This document shows positions 23,926 to 34,033 of a stretch of 64,000 bases of DNA, piece by piece. Both the position numbers and the translations under genes were made by a program. Origin of the DNA: Labilibacter marinus (GTDB lineage Bacteria > Bacteroidota > Bacteroidia > Bacteroidales > Marinilabiliaceae); the NCBI RefSeq assembly GCF_001659685.2, contig NZ_LXYE02000019.1:163173-227172 (forward strand), written 5' to 3'. Under the pieces are notes generated by a model. It ran no database searches and had not been told where the DNA came from. It saw nothing but the letters and a program-made list of their open reading frames with translations. Numbering within the stretch: position 1 is the stretch's first letter; every line of letters begins with the position of its first letter.

Positions 23926-26900
23926 ATGCAGAAATATCAGTCAACTTGTTCATATTGCGGTGTTGGTTGTGGCGTTTCCATAGTTAAGGATAATCAAAAC
24001 AACATTCAAGTCTCGGGCAATAAATTATATCCGGTAAATAAGGGTATGTTATGCTCCAAAGGTTTGGGATTAGGACATGTTGTAAACGACACTTCCGATA
24101 GACTTCTCTATCCTCTTATACGCGAGCAAAAATCCGACAAGCTTAAAAAAGCCTCTTGGAAAGATGCTTTAAATACGGTAGTAAATTCTTTTTCAAACAT
24201 TATTGAAAAACATGGACCCGACGCGGTTGGATTCTATGTTTCCGGTCAATGTTTAACCGAGGAGTATTACGTAGTTAACAAACTCGCTAAGGCTTGTATA
24301 CAAACCAATAATATTGATACCAACTCGCGCCTTTGCATGAGTTCGGCAGTAGTTGGTTACAAAATGGCCTTAGGTGAGGATGCTGTACCTATTTCGTATA
24401 ACGATATTGAATTATCAGACTGTATTTTTATTACAGGAGCTAATCCTGCATGGTGTCATCCAATTCTATTCCGGAGAATTGAAAAGCACAAGCAAGAAAA
24501 TCCTCATGTAAAAATTATAGTGGCCGATCCGCGTAAAACACAAACATGTTTTATGGCTGATATTCATCTGCAATTAAAGCCTGGTACGGATGTATTCTTG
24601 AATCATGCAATAGCAAAATTAATCATCGAAAAGGGTTATGCTGATATTGATTTTATCAAGCAATACACCGATGGATTTAAAGGGCTTAAAGAAAAACTAG
24701 ACGAACTTAACATAGCTGATTTGGCAGAATCATGCGGTGTTCCTATTGAACTTATTCACGAAACAGCAGAACTTATTGGGCAATCGAAAGGGTTTATCTC
24801 GATGTGGGCTATGGGACTTAACCAGAGTAGCATTGGAGTAAACAAAAATCTTTCCTTGCTCAATCTATCTATCCTTACGGGTAAGATAGGAAAACCAGGT
24901 AATGGACCATTTTCTTTAACTGGTCAGCCCAATGCCATGGGAGGACGCGAGGTTGGAGGAATGGCCAATTTACTTCCTGCTCACCGCAATTTAGCGGATG
25001 CCAATGACCGACAAGAAGTAGCAGATTATTGGGGAGTAGATACTATTCCTGCTAAACCGGGCTTTACCGCCACTCAAATGATTGATGCTATTTTAGATGG
25101 TAAGTTAAAAGCCATTTGGATTATTTGCACTAACCCATTAACAAGTCTTCCGAATGCCAGAAGAGTTGAAAAGGCTTTAAAAATGGCTGACTTAGTGGTG
25201 GTTCAGGATATTTCTAAAAACACCACTTCTATTGAGTTTGCTGATATCGTTTTACCTGCCGCAGCTTGGCTTGAAAAAGAAGGTACCATGACTAATTCAG
25301 ATCGACGAATTAGTTATTTACCCAAAGCTGTTGATGCTCCTGGCGAATGCCGTTCTGATGTAGATATTCTATTGGACTTTGCCCAAAGGATGGGTTTTAA
25401 GAATATGGATTTTGAAAATAACGAAGCTATATTCAACGAACACAAAGGGCTAACCAAAGGAACCAACATCGATATTAGTGGGCTTGACTATCGTCATTTA
25501 ATTGAAAATGGTTCGGCTCAATGGCCGTTTATCGAAGGTGCCGACAAAGGTGAAGAACGTTTATTTACAGACTTCAAGTTTTATACACCTAACCAAAAGG
25601 CACAGCTATTTGCTGTTGACATGGATAACCAATCGGAAGCTTTAAGCGAAGAGGCTCCATTGATTTTAACCACTGGCCGCATTAGAGACCAATGGCATAC
25701 GATGACCAAAACTGGTAAGCTTTCGAAACTCAACAAACATATTGCAGAACCATTTTTAGAGATTCACCCTAAAGATGCAGAAATCAGAGGTATTAAAGAC
25801 GGAGAAACGGCAGTTGTAGAAAACATTAGAGGTACAGTTCAGGTTAAGACGGTAATTACTGAAAACATCCGCGAAGGCGTAGTATTTCTGCCAATGCATT
25901 GGGGAAAAATGTTGAATTCTGATTTTTCCAGAGCCAACAATTTAACCAGTGATGTAACAGACCCAAAATCGAAAGAACCCGATTTTAAGTTTGCCGCCGT
26001 TGAGGTTAAAAAGTTTGTAAAAGCAAAAGAACGTATAGCTATTATTGGGGCTGGAGCTGCGGCCTATCAGTTTATCTCGGAATACCGTACATCTAATAAA
26101 ACGGATAGTATAGAGGTATTTTCTAAAGAGAAGCATCCATTTTACAACCGTATTTTGCTACCTGAATATTTGACCGAACACAAGTCGTGGGAAGATATTC
26201 AAAAACATAAGGCTAGCGATATAAAGGATTGGAATATCAAGTTACATACAGAATGTGAAATCGTTCAAATTAATAAGGAGAAAAAATACATTGTTGATGG
26301 TGATGGTAACGACTATGCATTCGACAAATTAATTATTTGTACAGGCTCTCGTCCAAACGTTCCTCCTCAAGTTAAGATTGATTTTGAGTCTACTTATACT
26401 ATCAGAAGTAAAGAAGATGCCGACCGCCTAAAAGAGAATTTAAAAGGAAAGAACTCTGTAACCATTGTAGGTGGAGGGTTATTAGGTTTGGAGATTGCTA
26501 GTTCCTTACTCGAATTTGGCATTCAGGTAAATGTGATTCATCGCAATGCGCGATTGATGGACAAACAATTGGATGAAATTTCAAGCCAAATGTTGAGCGA
26601 AACCATAGGTGAGATGGATGTGAATCTGTACTTGAAAGATGAAATTCTTACATCAGAAACCTTGGTTAATGGGGGCATTGAAATAGAATTAAAATCGGGT
26701 AAACAGTTTAAAACTGATGCTTTGGTTTATGCCATAGGTACAAAGCCTAATATTGAAATTGCCATTGAGGCAGGCTTAAACACCAACCGAGGAGTCATTG
26801 TTAATGAGCGATTAGAAACTTCCCAGGCAAATATTTTTGCCATGGGCGAAATTGCTGAATTCCAAGGCAACTTATACGGTATTACTTCAGCCGCCGAAGA

Positions 26901-27429
26901 GCAAGCCTCTATTCTGGCCAAATATTTTCTGGGCGATTTAATGTCCATCTATACAGGCTCAGTGCCGATGAATATCTTAAAATTTCCAGGCATAGAACTT
27001 TGCTCAGTGGGCATGGTCATAACACCAGACAATGACGAATACGAAGAAATTACTGTACTGGATAAAAAGTACAGATACTATAAAAAATGCATCATCCACA
27101 AAGATAGGATGGTGGGCACCGTACTGATGGGTGACAGAGCTGAATTTGGCGAATACAAAGGCCTTATTCAATCTAAAACAGAACTATTTGCCAAGCGCAA
27201 AACCCTACTGCGAGGAGGAACCTCAGCAGTTGAAGTAAAAGGGAAAGTACTTTGCTCGTGCAATAATGTGGGCGAAGGAAATATCAGTGAGCTGATTGAA
27301 AAAGGCATCACAGACCTTAAACTAATCTGCGAAAAAACCAATGCGGGAACTGGCTGCGGAAGCTGCAAACCCGAAATTACCATGATGATAGAAAAAGCAA
27401 AAAACACCAACGCTTATGCTCAATCATAA
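23926..27429 (+). CDS. assimilatory nitrate reductase fused to flavin/[2Fe-2S] electron-input module
   Basis: The 1167-residue fusion has three parts. Residues 1-~680 are a bis-MGD molybdoenzyme of the Nas/NarB type, with a [4Fe-4S] motif C8, C11, C15, C43 and the Mo-ligand Cys at ~137 ('SRLCMSS'). Residues ~700-1085 are an FAD/NAD(P)H oxidoreductase, with 'IIGAGAAA' near 704 and 'IVGGGLLGLE' near 846. Residues ~1105-1155 are a BFD-type [2Fe-2S] domain with C1110, C1112, C1144, C1147. It likely reduces nitrate to nitrite with NAD(P)H in one polypeptide, whereas many bacteria use separate NasA/NasC and NasB. No signal peptide is present, so it is cytoplasmic. nirB follows after 20 bases. Confidence 0.93.
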   Translation: MQKYQSTCSYCGVGCGVSIVKDNQNNIQVSGNKLYPVNKGMLCSKGLGLGHVVNDTSDRLLYPLIREQKSDKLKKASWKDALNTVVNSFSNIIEKHGPDAVGFYVSGQCLTEEYYVVNKLAKACIQTNNIDTNSRLCMSSAVVGYKMALGEDAVPISYNDIELSDCIFITGANPAWCHPILFRRIEKHKQENPHVKIIVADPRKTQTCFMADIHLQLKPGTDVFLNHAIAKLIIEKGYADIDFIKQYTDGFKGLKEKLDELNIADLAESCGVPIELIHETAELIGQSKGFISMWAMGLNQSSIGVNKNLSLLNLSILTGKIGKPGNGPFSLTGQPNAMGGREVGGMANLLPAHRNLADANDRQEVADYWGVDTIPAKPGFTATQMIDAILDGKLKAIWIICTNPLTSLPNARRVEKALKMADLVVVQDISKNTTSIEFADIVLPAAAWLEKEGTMTNSDRRISYLPKAVDAPGECRSDVDILLDFAQRMGFKNMDFENNEAIFNEHKGLTKGTNIDISGLDYRHLIENGSAQWPFIEGADKGEERLFTDFKFYTPNQKAQLFAVDMDNQSEALSEEAPLILTTGRIRDQWHTMTKTGKLSKLNKHIAEPFLEIHPKDAEIRGIKDGETAVVENIRGTVQVKTVITENIREGVVFLPMHWGKMLNSDFSRANNLTSDVTDPKSKEPDFKFAAVEVKKFVKAKERIAIIGAGAAAYQFISEYRTSNKTDSIEVFSKEKHPFYNRILLPEYLTEHKSWEDIQKHKASDIKDWNIKLHTECEIVQINKEKKYIVDGDGNDYAFDKLIICTGSRPNVPPQVKIDFESTYTIRSKEDADRLKENLKGKNSVTIVGGGLLGLEIASSLLEFGIQVNVIHRNARLMDKQLDEISSQMLSETIGEMDVNLYLKDEILTSETLVNGGIEIELKSGKQFKTDALVYAIGTKPNIEIAIEAGLNTNRGVIVNERLETSQANIFAMGEIAEFQGNLYGITSAAEEQASILAKYFLGDLMSIYTGSVPMNILKFPGIELCSVGMVITPDNDEYEEITVLDKKYRYYKKCIIHKDRMVGTVLMGDRAEFGEYKGLIQSKTELFAKRKTLLRGGTSAVEVKGKVLCSCNNVGEGNISELIEKGITDLKLICEKTNAGTGCGSCKPEITMMIEKAKNTNAYAQS

Positions 27430-27449
27430 GTCACTAAAAAACAAAACGT

Positions 27450-29942
27450 ATGAGCACTAAAAAGAAATTAATTGTAGTAGGAAATGGAATGACTGGCTAC
27501 AAGTTTTGCGAAAAATTTATTGAAAAAGGATTATCTAAAATATATGATATCACGGTATTTGGTGAGGAGCCTTGGGCGGCCTACGACCGTGTTCACTTAA
27601 CTGATTATTATACGGGCACTTCGGTACGTGACTTAAAGATGGCGCCGCGTGAGTGGTACGAGGAAAACGGTATTGAATTACGAACCAGCTATAAGATTAC
27701 AAGCGTAGATAGAGATAAGAAAATTGCTTACAATCAGCATGGTGATGAATTTACCTACGACACCTTGGTACTTTCAACAGGGTCCGATGCTTTTGTACCA
27801 CCTATCCCAGGCGTAGATAAAAAAGGCGTTTTCGTTTATCGTAGAATTGAAGACTTAGATGCCATTAAAGAATATGTTACCAACGCAAAATCTGCAGCCG
27901 TTATTGGTGGCGGACTATTAGGTTTAGAAGCGGCAAAAGCTGTTATGGATGATGGGCTTAAAACCAGCGTTGTTGAATTTGCGCCAAGACTTATGCCTCG
28001 TCAGCTTGATGACGATGGTTCTAATATGTTAAAAAGCGAATTAGAGAAACTGGACTTAGATATTCTTTTGAGTAAAAACACCAAGAGTATAAATGGCAAT
28101 GGAAAAGTTACGGCCATGGAATTTGCCGATGGTAGCATTTTAGAAACCGACATGGTGGTTGTTTCTGCGGGAATCCGACCTCGTGATGAGTTAGCTCGCG
28201 AATGTGGACTAACCGTTGGTGAAAGAGGTGGTATTTTAGTAGATGAAACCATGCGTACTTCCGACCCATCTATCTTTGCTATTGGCGAATGTGCTTTAGC
28301 TTTGGGGTCTATATGGGGTTTAGTGGCACCTTGCTACGACATGGCCGATGTGTGTGCCAATAACCTACTTGGAGAAGAGGCTAAGTTTGAAGGCGCAGAT
28401 TTATCCACCAAACTTAAATTAATAGGTATTGAAGTGGCCAGTTTTGGAGATGCTTTTGGTGTTACAGAAGGAGCTAAACCGATTGTCTTCCATAATATCC
28501 CCAACGGTATTTATAAAAAGATTTTTATTTCGGAAGATGGCAAACATCTATTAGGAGGAATCTTGGTTGGCGATGCCGAAGATTACAACATGCTGTATCA
28601 AACCTATGCTTCAAAAATAAAACTACCTGCTAACCCAGAAGGACTAATTATCAAAAGTGATGGTGGAGGATTTGAATTAAGTGTGCTTGATTTACCTGAT
28701 GAAGCTGTTATCTGTTCTTGTGAAAATGTCACCAAAAAAAGCTTGATTGAAGCTGTGGATGAGTTTGATTTTACTCAAGTGGGCCAGCTTAAAAAAGCGA
28801 CTAAAGCAGGAACTGGTTGTGGAGGATGTGTTCCTATGTTAGATGATTTACTAACCGCAAAACTAGAAGCCAGTGGCAAAGTAGTCAAAAAAGTAATCTG
28901 CGAACATTTTGATTATACACGTCAGGAATTATTCGATCTTATTAAAGTAGAAGAAATAAAGACCTATCCTGAGTTACTAAAAAAACACGGAACTGGCAGT
29001 GGTTGCGAAATATGTAAACCTCTATCTGCATCCTTATTGGCCAGCATTTGGAATGAGCATATTACCAAGCATTCTAATATTCAAGACACCAACGATAAGT
29101 TTTTAGCTAACATCCAAAAAGGAGGAACTTACTCGGTTGTACCTAGGATTGCAGGTGGTGAAATTACCCCTGATAAATTGATTGTTATTGGTCAGGTGGC
29201 TAAAAAATATGATTTATATACTAAGATTACAGGTGGTCAGCGTATTGATTTATTTGGCGCCAAAGTAGAAGAACTTCCTGAAATATGGAAAGAGCTTATT
29301 GAAGCAGGGTTTGAAAGCGGTCATGCCTATGGAAAATCCCTGCGTACAGTAAAAAGTTGCGTAGGCTCAACTTGGTGCAGATACGGGCAGCAGGATTCTG
29401 TTTCCTTTGCGCTGAAAGTTGAAAATAGATATAAAGGTCTTCGTTCGCCGCATAAATTAAAAGGAGGGGTTTCTGGCTGTATTAGAGAATGTGCCGAAGC
29501 TAGAGGCAAAGACTTTGGTATTATCGCTACCGATAAAGGATACAACTTATTACTTTGCGGTAATGGTGGAGCAAATCCAAAACATGCTTTACTTTTTGCC
29601 ACGGATTTAGATGAAGAAACCTGTATTAAATATTTGGATAGATTTTTAATGTTCTACATTAAAACAGCCGCTCCATTAACTAGAACTGCCAAGTGGTTAG
29701 ACAATTTGGATGGTGGAATAGATTATCTGAAAGAGGTGGTTATCGAAGATTCCTTGGGCATTTGCGAGCAATTAGACAAAGACATGGAGAAACTAGTTGA
29801 TACTTATGCTTGTGAATGGAAAAAGGTAGTTGAAGACCCTGAGATGATTAAAAAATTCAGACCATTTGTAAACTCAGATGCCACAGATGATTCCATCAAA
29901 TTTACGCCAATGCGCGAAATGAAAAAGCCAGCCAATTGGTAA
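27450..29942 (+). CDS. nirB: assimilatory NAD(P)H nitrite reductase large subunit
   Basis: The 830-residue enzyme is standard NirB length. It has an FAD site 'VVGNGMTGYK' near residue 10, an NAD(P) site 'VIGGGLLGLE' near 152, a BFD-type [2Fe-2S] domain near 425-475 ('CSCENV' to 'GTGCGGC') and a second related Cys-containing segment near 490-535. The siroheme-sulfite/nitrite reductase domain has siroheme/[4Fe-4S] ligands C637, C643, C677 and C681 (CX5C, then CX3C). It reduces nitrite to ammonium with six electrons. Siroheme synthesis genes are not in the window. Confidence 0.96.
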   Translation: MSTKKKLIVVGNGMTGYKFCEKFIEKGLSKIYDITVFGEEPWAAYDRVHLTDYYTGTSVRDLKMAPREWYEENGIELRTSYKITSVDRDKKIAYNQHGDEFTYDTLVLSTGSDAFVPPIPGVDKKGVFVYRRIEDLDAIKEYVTNAKSAAVIGGGLLGLEAAKAVMDDGLKTSVVEFAPRLMPRQLDDDGSNMLKSELEKLDLDILLSKNTKSINGNGKVTAMEFADGSILETDMVVVSAGIRPRDELARECGLTVGERGGILVDETMRTSDPSIFAIGECALALGSIWGLVAPCYDMADVCANNLLGEEAKFEGADLSTKLKLIGIEVASFGDAFGVTEGAKPIVFHNIPNGIYKKIFISEDGKHLLGGILVGDAEDYNMLYQTYASKIKLPANPEGLIIKSDGGGFELSVLDLPDEAVICSCENVTKKSLIEAVDEFDFTQVGQLKKATKAGTGCGGCVPMLDDLLTAKLEASGKVVKKVICEHFDYTRQELFDLIKVEEIKTYPELLKKHGTGSGCEICKPLSASLLASIWNEHITKHSNIQDTNDKFLANIQKGGTYSVVPRIAGGEITPDKLIVIGQVAKKYDLYTKITGGQRIDLFGAKVEELPEIWKELIEAGFESGHAYGKSLRTVKSCVGSTWCRYGQQDSVSFALKVENRYKGLRSPHKLKGGVSGCIRECAEARGKDFGIIATDKGYNLLLCGNGGANPKHALLFATDLDEETCIKYLDRFLMFYIKTAAPLTRTAKWLDNLDGGIDYLKEVVIEDSLGICEQLDKDMEKLVDTYACEWKKVVEDPEMIKKFRPFVNSDATDDSIKFTPMREMKKPANW

Positions 29943-29988
29943 TCTATAGAATTAAAGCACTTAGTATAAAGCAATAAAACATTCAGAC

Positions 29989-30333
29989 ATGACAGATACA
30001 GCAACAATAAAATGGATAGAAGTAGCCCCTCTTTCTGAATTTGAAGTAGATGGAGGAAAAGCAGTTATTATTGAAGGCAAACAAATTGCCGTATATTATT
30101 TTCAAGATAGAGACGAATGGTATGCTACAGATAACGAATGTCCGCACCAAAAACAACAAGCCTTATCCAGAGGTATGATTGGGAGCGATGGAGACGAGCC
30201 TAAGGTGGCTTGTCCTTTCCACAAAAAATCATTCTCTCTAAAATCGGGTAAATGCCTATCAGGAGAGGATTACGAGATTAACACTTATCCCGTAAAGGTA
30301 GAAGGAGATTTAGTCTATATAGGTTTAGATTAG
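29989..30333 (+). CDS. nirD: nitrite reductase small subunit (Rieske-type)
   Basis: The 114-residue protein has a Rieske fold with both ligand pairs intact ('CPHQ' near residue 51 and 'CPFHKK' near 74). NirD partners NirB in NAD(P)H nitrite reductases. It is the last gene of the nas-nirB-nirD operon and is followed by a strong bidirectional terminator. Confidence 0.94.
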   Translation: MTDTATIKWIEVAPLSEFEVDGGKAVIIEGKQIAVYYFQDRDEWYATDNECPHQKQQALSRGMIGSDGDEPKVACPFHKKSFSLKSGKCLSGEDYEINTYPVKVEGDLVYIGLD

Positions 30334-30338
30334 ATTAC

Positions 30339-30374
30339 AAAAGCCCCTCAACTTTAATAAGGAGAGGGGCTTTT
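30339..30374. terminator. bidirectional terminator between nirD and clpX
   Basis: The stem AAAAGCCCCTC / GAGGGGCTTTT, with a ~13-base loop, starts just after the nirD stop. It has T-rich flanks on both strands, so it can end both the nirD and the convergent clpX transcripts. Confidence 0.88.
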
Positions 30375-30396
30375 ACTTGATGTATTTTTTAAGCTA

Positions 30397-31611
30397 TTAA
30401 CTTGCTTTTAAGCGCGCTAAGCTTTCTTTATCGATTTTATCCTTGGCGTACTCTACAGTAATCACCAATTCTTTATCATCACGTGATGGCGCTTCAAACA
30501 TCATATCCATCATTATCGTTTCACAGATAGAACGCAATCCACGTGCTCCTAATTTAAACTCTACAGCCTTATCAACAATATAATCTAGCACCTCATCCGT
30601 AAAGGTTAAAGAAATATCATCTATACCAAATAGTTTTTCGTACTGCTTGATTATTGAGTTTTTTGGCTCATGTAAAATTCTTCTCAGTATGTCTCTATCT
30701 AAAGGATTTAAATAAGTCAATACTGGTAAACGACCAATAATTTCAGGAATCAGACCAAACGATTTTAAATCTTGAGGAGCAACATATTGTAACAGATTCT
30801 TCTGATCTACTCTATCCTTGGCTTTACTTGCTGCATAACCAACCACCTTAGTATTTAATCGCTGACCAATTTTGCGCTCAATACCATCAAAGGCACCACC
30901 ACAAACAAAAAGAATATTTTTAGTATCTACCGGAATCATTTTTTGCTCTGGATGCTTACGCCCTCCTTGCGGTGGAACGTTTACAATAGAACCTTCTAAT
31001 AACTTAAGTAGTCCTTGCTGAACACCTTCTCCAGATACATCACGTGTAATACTTGGATTATCGCCTTTACGTGCAATCTTATCAATCTCATCAATAAAAA
31101 CAATCCCTTTTTCTGCAGCTTCAACATTGTAATCTGCAGCTTGTAACAAGCGAGTCAATATACTTTCAATATCCTCACCTACATATCCAGCTTCAGTTAA
31201 CACGGTTGCATCAACAATGGTAAATGGCACATGTAACATACGGGCAATAGTACGCGCCAATAGCGTTTTTCCTGTACCTGTTTCACCAACCAAAATAATA
31301 TTCGACTTTTCAATCTCAATATCATCAGTACTCTTACGTTGCTGTAATCTCTTATAATGATTGTAAACTGCTACCGACAAGTATTTTTTTGCCTCATCCT
31401 GACCGATGATATATTGATCAAGAAAAAGCTTAATCTCAGTTGGTTTAAGTAGGGTAATATCCTCCACATTAAATCCTCCCTTCTTTTTAAATTCTTCTTC
31501 AAGAATTCCATGAGCTTGCTCGATACAGCTGTCGCAAATATGCCCCGAAACACCAGCAATCAGCAGGTTTGTATCTTTTCTCTCTCTTCCGCAAAATGAA
31601 CACTTATCCAT
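30397..31611 (-). CDS. clpX: ATP-dependent protease ATPase subunit ClpX
   Basis: The 404-residue protein has an N-terminal zinc-binding domain ('CSFCGRE' and 'CDSC'). It has Walker A 'GETGTGKTLLA' near residue 113, the pore loop 'GYVGED' and Walker B 'VFIDEIDKI'. It unfolds substrates for ClpP, encoded upstream on the same strand. Length and motifs are standard. Confidence 0.97.
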   Translation of the reverse strand: MDKCSFCGRERKDTNLLIAGVSGHICDSCIEQAHGILEEEFKKKGGFNVEDITLLKPTEIKLFLDQYIIGQDEAKKYLSVAVYNHYKRLQQRKSTDDIEIEKSNIILVGETGTGKTLLARTIARMLHVPFTIVDATVLTEAGYVGEDIESILTRLLQAADYNVEAAEKGIVFIDEIDKIARKGDNPSITRDVSGEGVQQGLLKLLEGSIVNVPPQGGRKHPEQKMIPVDTKNILFVCGGAFDGIERKIGQRLNTKVVGYAASKAKDRVDQKNLLQYVAPQDLKSFGLIPEIIGRLPVLTYLNPLDRDILRRILHEPKNSIIKQYEKLFGIDDISLTFTDEVLDYIVDKAVEFKLGARGLRSICETIMMDMMFEAPSRDDKELVITVEYAKDKIDKESLARLKAS

Positions 31612-31641
31612 AAATCACCCGTTGAAAATATATAAACAACA

Positions 31642-31675
31642 ATGCAGAATACCGTATAAATACAGTATTCTGCAT
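31642..31675 (-). promoter_or_regulatory. perfect stem-loop between clpP and clpX
   Basis: ATGCAGAATAC / GTATTCTGCAT form an 11-pair stem with a 12-base loop in the 84-base clpP-clpX gap. The minus strand then runs TTGTTGTTTA, so it may act as a partial terminator that lowers clpX relative to clpP. Confidence 0.6.
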
Positions 31676-31695
31676 GTGCAATATCAGTTATTATT

Positions 31696-32373
31696 TTACT
31701 TTTTATCTCTTGTCAATACCTCATCAATCATACCATACTCTTTCGCCTCAGTTGCCGTCATCCAGTAATCACGATCAGAATCTTTCTCTACTTTTTTATA
31801 AGTATTTCCAGAGTGATTCGCAATAATGGTATATAACTCCTTTTTCAGTTTTTGAATTTCACGTGCTGTGATTTCAATATCCGAAGCTTGTCCTTGAGCA
31901 CCACCCATTGGTTGGTGAATCATTACTCTTGAATGTTGAAGAGCAGAACGCTTTCCTGTTGTTCCAGCTGTTAATAAAACAGCTCCCATTGATGCCGCCA
32001 TACCTGTACAGATAGTAGCCACATCTGAAGAGATATATTGCATGGTATCATAAATACCTAATCCTGCATATACCGAACCTCCAGGAGAGTTAAAGTAAAT
32101 TGAGATATCTTTTTGTGGGTCTGCCGACTCTAAATACAATAGCTGTGCTTGAATAATATTAGCAACAGTATCGTCAATAGGCAAACCTAAAAATATAATA
32201 CGATCCATCATTAAGCGAGAAAAAACATCCATTGAAGCAACGTTTAACTGACGCTCCTCAATAATAGTTGGTGAAATATACCCGCTTGTAATAGATGTAT
32301 ATTTATCTAATGCAAGGCTATTGACCCCCACGTGCTTAGTGGCGAACTTTTGAAAATCTTTTGGATCTATCAT
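31696..32373 (-). CDS. clpP: ATP-dependent Clp protease proteolytic subunit
   Basis: The 225-residue serine protease has its catalytic Ser in '[11 protein letters not shown]' (near residue 122) and catalytic His in '[10 protein letters not shown]' (near 148), with the Asp further on. It forms the 14-mer chamber of ClpXP. The gene order tig-clpP-clpX on one strand is the common bacterial arrangement. Confidence 0.97.
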   Translation of the reverse strand: MIDPKDFQKFATKHVGVNSLALDKYTSITSGYISPTIIEERQLNVASMDVFSRLMMDRIIFLGLPIDDTVANIIQAQLLYLESADPQKDISIYFNSPGGSVYAGLGIYDTMQYISSDVATICTGMAASMGAVLLTAGTTGKRSALQHSRVMIHQPMGGAQGQASDIEITAREIQKLKKELYTIIANHSGNTYKKVEKDSDRDYWMTATEAKEYGMIDEVLTRDKK

Positions 32374-32448
32374 GATTTTTATTTTTTTACTTTTCTACAA
32401 ATACGAAAAGCTAAATTATAAAAAAATAACCTTGCTTAGCTTAATCGC

Positions 32449-33810
32449 TTAATTTTTTTCAAACAGATTGTTGAATTCTTCACGATTAACCGTTTTATCT
32501 TCAATCTTAACAGACTCTTTGATAAACGCTAACGCTTTTTCTTGAGCAGCTGTTTCAGACATATTTCTGCGTTGCTCCTCTTGCTTCATCATATCCTGTG
32601 CATAGCTTATTAAATGCTCTTCTGGAATATTAGATAAACCATATTGCATAAACTGCATCTTAGCATTTTTCTTAGCTACTTCAAGAACATCTTCTTCTTC
32701 AATCTTAATCTCGTTTTTCTGAAGAATTTCATTCTTGATCAATTGCCATTTTAAATCTTCCATATATTTTGGTAGATCCTTTTCAACTGACTCAGGAGTA
32801 ATTTCTTCTTTATCGTGATTGATTGTTAAAATCCAACGTTTTAAGAATGCCTCTGGTAAAGCGATGTCGATTTTATTCATCAACTTGTCTTTAGCATCCA
32901 TTGAGAATTTATAGTCACTTTCAAAAGATAAAGTCTTTTCTAAATCTTCTTTAATTTTAGCTACAAACTCTTCTTCTGTAGAAGCCACATCTTTTCCTAA
33001 TACCTGATCGAACAACTCTTGGTTCATCTCAGCAGCAACGTAGTTTGTGATTTCTTTAACAGTAAATTGAAAATCACCGTCAATTTGCTCTGCCTCTTCA
33101 GCAGTAACTTTTAACATATATGAAACTTGCGTAGCATCCTCAAATGTAGATTTAGGATTTAACACAATAACATCACCTACTTTAGCACCAACTAATTTAG
33201 CTTTAGCTTCTTCGTTTTTAATAGAAACAGGAGAAAGTACAGTATCTTCAGTAATTACACCTTCTTCTAATACTTTTCCATCTTGATCTAACTGAACGAA
33301 ATCACCTTTTAACATAGCTTCTTCAGTTGCTTCTTCAATATTTTCAGAAGTACCAAAACGGCTAGTAGCTTGTTTTACTTGTTGGTCTAACATTTCGTCA
33401 GTTACCTCGATAGAGTAAAAAGGAAGCTTTTCTCTTTTAGATAACTTCACTTCAAACTCAGGAGCAACTGCTACATCAAAGTTAAAGTTGAAGCTTTCTT
33501 GCGTTTCAAAATCAATTGTTTCTTGGTTTTCACTTGGAAGTGGCTCACCTAAAACATTTAATTTACTCTCGTATAAATATTTCGAAATTTCTTCAGAAAC
33601 AATTTTGTTCACTTGCTCGGCCAACACATGTTTCCCATACATCTTTTTAATCATGCCAGTAGGAACTTTCCCAGGACGGAAACCTGGCATATTGGCTTTC
33701 TTACGATAATCCTTTAATACCTCATCAACGCGGCTCTCGTAATCTTCTTTCTCTACAGTAAGCTTTAGTACTGCATTTAAGTCATCAATGTTTTCTTTTG
33801 AGATGTTCAT
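32449..33810 (-). CDS. tig: trigger factor
   Basis: The 453-residue ribosome-associated chaperone has the N-terminal ribosome-binding signature near 'PGFRPGKVPTGMIKKMYG' (residues 41-58) and a long helical C-terminal arm. The central PPIase-like region is divergent, as is usual in Bacteroidota. It heads the tig-clpP-clpX run. Confidence 0.94.
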   Translation of the reverse strand: MNISKENIDDLNAVLKLTVEKEDYESRVDEVLKDYRKKANMPGFRPGKVPTGMIKKMYGKHVLAEQVNKIVSEEISKYLYESKLNVLGEPLPSENQETIDFETQESFNFNFDVAVAPEFEVKLSKREKLPFYSIEVTDEMLDQQVKQATSRFGTSENIEEATEEAMLKGDFVQLDQDGKVLEEGVITEDTVLSPVSIKNEEAKAKLVGAKVGDVIVLNPKSTFEDATQVSYMLKVTAEEAEQIDGDFQFTVKEITNYVAAEMNQELFDQVLGKDVASTEEEFVAKIKEDLEKTLSFESDYKFSMDAKDKLMNKIDIALPEAFLKRWILTINHDKEEITPESVEKDLPKYMEDLKWQLIKNEILQKNEIKIEEEDVLEVAKKNAKMQFMQYGLSNIPEEHLISYAQDMMKQEEQRRNMSETAAQEKALAFIKESVKIEDKTVNREEFNNLFEKN

Positions 33811-33839
33811 CAGCTAAAATATTATTAGTGAACTTTTTG

Positions 33840-33869
33840 TGTGACCACTTGTGACCTACCTTAGGTCGT
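33840..33869. repeat. short direct and inverted repeats in the tig leader
   Basis: TGTGACC occurs twice with a 10-base period (33840-33846 and 33850-33856) and is followed by a GACCT / AGGTC inverted pair. The set lies 30-60 bases upstream of tig and may be a regulator site. The evidence is only the pattern. Confidence 0.35.
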
Positions 33870-33888
33870 TATCAACTTATTTAAACTT

Positions 33889-33936
33889 AAAAAAACCGTC
33901 CTACTACCGATTTTCATCGTAAGTGAGACGGTTTTT
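33889..33936 (-). terminator. terminator after tRNA-Leu
   Basis: AAAAACCGTC / GACGGTTTTT form a stem enclosing a 26-base loop, followed on the minus strand by a T-run. It lies between tRNA-Leu and tig, so it ends the tRNA transcript. Confidence 0.8.
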
Positions 33937-33948
33937 GTATCTTTTGCT

Positions 33949-34033
33949 TGGTGCGGATGAAGGGACTCGAACCCCCACGCCTCTCGGCACTAGATCCTAA
34001 GTCTAGCGCGGCTACCAATTACGCCACATCCGC
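33949..34033 (-). tRNA. tRNA-Leu (anticodon TAG)
   Basis: On the minus strand the acceptor pairs GCGGATG with CATCCGC. The anticodon stem CTAGA/TCTAG encloses the loop CTTAGGA, giving anticodon TAG. The long variable arm is typical of class II tRNA-Leu, and the TTCGAGT T-loop is present. A 3' CCA is encoded. Confidence 0.95.
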
